A stretch of DNA of 6,932 nt from Gemmatimonadota bacterium (GTDB taxonomy: Bacteria > Latescibacterota > UBA2968 > UBA8231): assembly GCA_026706505.1 (NCBI GenBank), contig JAPOYQ010000253.1:1-6932 (forward strand), read 5' to 3'. Below the pieces are notes generated by a model. It did not search any database and was not told where the DNA came from. It saw nothing but the letters and a program-made list of their open reading frames with translations. Shown here piece after piece: positions 4,723 to 6,932 of the stretch (the stretch's first letter is position 1; each line of letters begins with the position of its first letter). Position numbers and translations under genes: made by a program.

Positions 4723-4980
4723 ATGACAGAGAAACAGACGCAGTACACCATCAGGAAAGTGCCGGCGAGACTAGATCGTGAACTCAGAAGACGGGCCGAC
4801 GAAGAGCACAAGAGCCTCAATGAAATAGCGCTGTGGGCGCTCGAGCGCGGCTTGGGCTTGTCGGACCAAGAAGTGCGCCACCACGACTTGGACGATTTGG
4901 CCGGCACTTGGGTGGAAGATCCGGCCTTTGACCAGGCCATCGAAGCCATGGACCAAGTAGATCCCGACCTCTGGCCGTGA
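4723..4980 (+). CDS. vapB: Ribbon-helix-helix antitoxin, VapB-type
   Basis: An 85-residue acidic protein. Residues 7-44 give the Arc/MetJ-like ribbon-helix-helix fold: strand QYTIRKVP (7-14), helix ARLDRELRRRADEEH (15-29) and helix SLNEIALWALERGL (31-44). This fold dimerises and inserts the strand pair into the DNA major groove. The tail (about 56-85, DDLAGTWVEDPAFDQAIEAM) is acidic and aromatic, as expected of a segment that wraps the toxin and blocks its active site. The toxin gene follows with a GTGA overlap. In this family the complex binds its own promoter to autoregulate. No Shine-Dalgarno is seen and the -10 box is 6 nt away, so translation is probably leaderless. The exact antitoxin subfamily is not certain; VapB is used for the pairing with a PIN toxin. 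Confidence 0.88.
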   Translation: MTEKQTQYTIRKVPARLDRELRRRADEEHKSLNEIALWALERGLGLSDQEVRHHDLDDLAGTWVEDPAFDQAIEAMDQVDPDLWP

Positions 4981-5363
4981 AGCTTGCCCTCGATACCAAC
5001 CGCTACCGCGATTTTTGCATCGGCGATCCAGTCGTAATAGACCGCATCCAACTCGCCGAGCAGATCTTCCTGCCTTTTGTCACCTTGGCCGAATTGCACG
5101 CCGGTTTCCAATGCGGCACCCAAGCACACAAAAATGAACGCATCCTGCTGAGCTTTCTCAATCGGTCCCGGGTGTCTGTTCTCTATGCCGGCGAGGCTAC
5201 AACGCGGCACTATGCCCAACTCTTCTATCAGTTGCGTCAGCAGGGTACGCCCATTCCCACCAACGATATCTGGATTGCCGCGCTCGTGGTTGAACACGGC
5301 CTGCAACTCTTTTCTCGAGACCAACACTTTGAGCACCTGCCGCATTTGCTGCGCGTCCATTGA
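4977..5363 (+). CDS. vapC: PIN-domain ribonuclease toxin, VapC family
   Basis: A 128-residue protein, normal length for VapC. The PIN active-site acids are all in place: D6 in LALDTN, E39 in TLAELHAG, D97 in TNDIWIAA and D115 in FSRDQHF. In the family they hold Mg2+ and cut specific RNAs, often tRNA or rRNA, halting growth when the antitoxin is degraded. The start is a GTG at 4977 that overlaps the antitoxin's TGA by 4 nt. This means coupled translation and explains why there is no separate ribosome binding site. The gene looks intact. The RNA target cannot be told from sequence. Confidence 0.93.
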   Translation: MKLALDTNRYRDFCIGDPVVIDRIQLAEQIFLPFVTLAELHAGFQCGTQAHKNERILLSFLNRSRVSVLYAGEATTRHYAQLFYQLRQQGTPIPTNDIWIAALVVEHGLQLFSRDQHFEHLPHLLRVH

Positions 5364-5365
5364 TT

Positions 5366-5399
5366 GGCTGTCCGTCGATAGCGTCTGACGGTCCAAGCC
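5366..5399 (+). other. Interrupted hairpin after the toxin gene
   Basis: GGCT (5366-5369) with AGCC (5396-5399) and CCGTC (5372-5376) with GACGG (5387-5391) can stack into one interrupted stem three bases after the toxin stop codon. There is no T-run, so it is at best a weak or factor-dependent terminator. Confidence 0.35.
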
Positions 5400-5454
5400 G
5401 TTGGCGCTGAGAAAACAAGCCGCTTCAATGGTGCCAGCGAACGGGCGCGAACAA

Positions 5455-5482
5455 TTGCGTAAATCCCTTGAGTTTCTATATT
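5455..5482 (+). promoter_or_regulatory. Possible promoter of the E1 dehydrogenase genes, probably leaderless
   Basis: TTGCGT (5455-5460), a 16-nt spacer and TATATT (5477-5482) lie only 7 nt before the ATG at 5490. There is no Shine-Dalgarno. The -10 hexamer and its distance to the start are nearly the same as for the antitoxin gene. The -35 match is weak. Confidence 0.45.
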
Positions 5483-5489
5483 CGCCGCC

Positions 5490-6488
5490 ATGCCTACCTC
5501 AACCGAAGCAGTTCTGCCCGATAAGGATACCTGTCTGGCGCTCTATCGCCAGATGCTGGTCATCCGCCGCTGCGAAGAGCAACTCGCTCGTTCCTACCAA
5601 GCCGGCCTGATCCCCGGCGCCTGCCACACGTATGTCGGCGAGGAAGCCATTGCCACCGGCGTTTGTGCCCACCTCAACGACGACGACGCGGTTTTTAGTA
5701 CGCATCGCGGCCACGGCCACGCTCTCGCCAAAGGCGTACCGCCCAAGGAGCTGATCTCCGAGCTTTTTGGCAAAGCCACGGGCTGCTCGCAGGGGCGCGG
5801 CGGCTCCATGCACCTATTCTCACCGCAAGTGGGGATGATGGGCACTAGCGGCATCGTCGGCCCCTGCATCCTCCAAGCCGCTGGCGCTGGCTACTCCTTT
5901 AAGCTCTTGGGCGTCCCCAAGGTCGGCGTGGCGTTCTTTGGCGACGGAGCGGTAGCCAACGGAGCCTTCCACGAGGGGATCAATCTAGCGACCAACTGGC
6001 AGTTGCCGGTGCTCTTCGTCTGCGAAAACAACCTCTATGCCACGGAAGTCGCCTTTGTCGATACCACCCGCAATCCGCAGGTGGCCAACCGCGCCGCAGC
6101 CTACGGACTGCCCGGCATTGCCGTCGATGGCAACGATGTTGCTGAGGTGTACGCGGTAGCTGGCGAAGCGATAACCCGCGCGCGCCAAGGCGGTGGCCCG
6201 ACCCTCATTGAGTGCAAGACCTACCGCACTCGGCCACACGCCGAGGGAATGCGCGACGGGGGCTATCGCTCCACCGAGGAAATCGACGAGTGGAAAAAGC
6301 GCGATCCCATTCCGGCTTTCGCCCACCGGCTGCTAGAGGCCGGCCACGCCCGCCAAGAAGAACTCGACGCGATCGCGGCGGATGTCACCGCGCTGGTTGC
6401 TGAGGCTTTGCAATTTGCCCACGACAGTCCATGGCCCGACCCGGCCACCGTGGCCGACCACGTCTTCAGCCAAAGGGGCGGCATGTAA
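5490..6488 (+). CDS. Thiamine-diphosphate dehydrogenase E1 alpha subunit (pyruvate/acetoin dehydrogenase type)
   Basis: A 332-residue protein of usual length for E1 alpha. It is the first subunit of a 2-oxo acid or acetoin dehydrogenase complex that decarboxylates or cleaves substrate on thiamine diphosphate and passes the acyl group to E2 lipoyl. Visible marks: THRGHGH (71-77) at the active-site entrance, GRGGSMHLF (102-110), the cofactor motif GDGAVANG (151-158) ending in ENN (179-181), and the loop TYRTRPHAEGMRDGGYRS (244-261). In typical PDH and acetoin enzymes that loop has GH in place of PH. The family is certain, but choosing between pyruvate, acetoin and another substrate is not safe. 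No mitochondrial-type leader is present. It overlaps the E1 beta gene by one base (TAATG). No Shine-Dalgarno precedes the ATG; a TATATT box 7 nt upstream suggests a leaderless transcript. Confidence 0.93.
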   Translation: MPTSTEAVLPDKDTCLALYRQMLVIRRCEEQLARSYQAGLIPGACHTYVGEEAIATGVCAHLNDDDAVFSTHRGHGHALAKGVPPKELISELFGKATGCSQGRGGSMHLFSPQVGMMGTSGIVGPCILQAAGAGYSFKLLGVPKVGVAFFGDGAVANGAFHEGINLATNWQLPVLFVCENNLYATEVAFVDTTRNPQVANRAAAYGLPGIAVDGNDVAEVYAVAGEAITRARQGGGPTLIECKTYRTRPHAEGMRDGGYRSTEEIDEWKKRDPIPAFAHRLLEAGHARQEELDAIAADVTALVAEALQFAHDSPWPDPATVADHVFSQRGGM

Positions 6489-6932
6489 TGCCCGAACTCA
6501 CGTATGTAGAAGCGGCGCGCCAAGCCCTAGCCGAGGAGATGGCGCGCGATGAGACCATTTTCGTCGTTGGAGAGGGCGTAGGTCCGCGCGGCGGCAATTT
6601 CAACACCACTACCGGACTCTTCGATTTGTACGGCCCGGAGCGTCTGCGCGATACCCCGATATGCGAGCGCGGCTTTGTCGGTTTGTGCGCTGGCGCGGCC
6701 ATGACCGGTACGCGGCCGGTTGTGGATTTCATGTTCTTGGACTTCATCCTCGATGCGTTCGGCGAATTGGTCAACCAGATCGCCAAAATGCAGTACATGA
6801 GTAGCGGCCGCCTGAAAATGCCCATCGTCCTGCGCGGCTGCATTGGCGTCGGCGGCGCGGCCGCCACCCATCACTCGGGCAATTACTATCCGATCTTTAC
6901 GCATCTACCCGGCTTCAAGGTCGCGGTGCCGT
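6488..6932 (+). CDS. Thiamine-diphosphate dehydrogenase E1 beta subunit (5' part, runs off right edge)
   Basis: The ATG at 6488 overlaps the E1 alpha stop, and the frame stays open to the window edge. This gives 148 residues, under half of the usual length of about 325. It matches the pyrimidine-binding domain of E1 beta. TYVEAARQALAEEMARD (5-21) opens the fold, GEGVGPRGGNF (28-38) follows, and DTPICERGFVG (55-65) holds E60, the glutamate that in this family activates the thiamine ring. AAMTGTRPVVDFMFLDF and VNQIAKMQYMSSG (interface and potassium-site region) are also typical. Together with E1 alpha it forms an alpha2-beta2 enzyme. The C-terminal E2-binding half, and any E2 and E3 genes, would lie to the right of this window. 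Confidence 0.95.
   Translation, partial: MPELTYVEAARQALAEEMARDETIFVVGEGVGPRGGNFNTTTGLFDLYGPERLRDTPICERGFVGLCAGAAMTGTRPVVDFMFLDFILDAFGELVNQIAKMQYMSSGRLKMPIVLRGCIGVGGAAATHHSGNYYPIFTHLPGFKVAVP

Noticed and set aside
4710..5396. Long minus-strand frame (228 codons) opposite the toxin-antitoxin genes
   Set aside because: It is antisense to two genes with clear family motifs and a GTGA overlap; the reverse reading has no recognisable domain.

Overview
The window looks like bacterial chromosome from an uncultured or poorly studied lineage. From about 2200 onward the DNA is GC-rich, with short overlaps between genes and recognisable bacterial families: an ECF sigma factor, a zinc-finger anti-sigma factor, a VapBC-type toxin-antitoxin pair and a thiamine-diphosphate dehydrogenase. 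I cannot name the phylum. Some genes have strong Shine-Dalgarno sites, while two appear to be leaderless.

Layout. (1) 1-347, minus strand: the start of a secreted protein of unknown function that runs off the left edge. (2) 348-1118: about 770 bases with no convincing gene, more AT-rich and full of structure. It holds two diverged copies of a leader-like element (left 411-567, right 983-1133), a 208-bp stretch bounded by 16-bp inverted repeats (620-827), an 18-bp perfect palindrome and 11-bp direct repeats. (3) 1119-1843: a small putative winged-helix protein, then a stand-alone HNH nuclease, closed by a very strong symmetrical terminator. (4) 1844-2036: no gene, but a chain of hairpins ending in a second intrinsic terminator. 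This is a candidate structured RNA that resembles HEARO/omega-RNA scaffolds. (5) 2200-4615: an operon of ECF sigma factor, membrane anti-sigma factor and a large secreted protein built from duplicated modules. (6) 4723-5363: a ribbon-helix-helix antitoxin and a PIN-domain toxin. (7) 5490-6932: E1 alpha and the start of E1 beta of a 2-oxo acid or acetoin dehydrogenase.

How the parts work together. The sigma, anti-sigma and secreted proteins are very probably one envelope-signalling unit: the anti-sigma factor would hold the sigma factor at the membrane, and the third protein would act outside the membrane as sensor, ligand or output. The PIN toxin is translationally coupled to its antitoxin (4-nt overlap). 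The E1 subunits overlap by one base and form one heterotetrameric enzyme. The 350-2190 stretch differs in base composition from the rest and carries an HNH nuclease, duplicated leaders, inverted repeats and a possible guide-RNA scaffold. It reads as an accessory or mobile-element-derived region and is the part most worth a second look.
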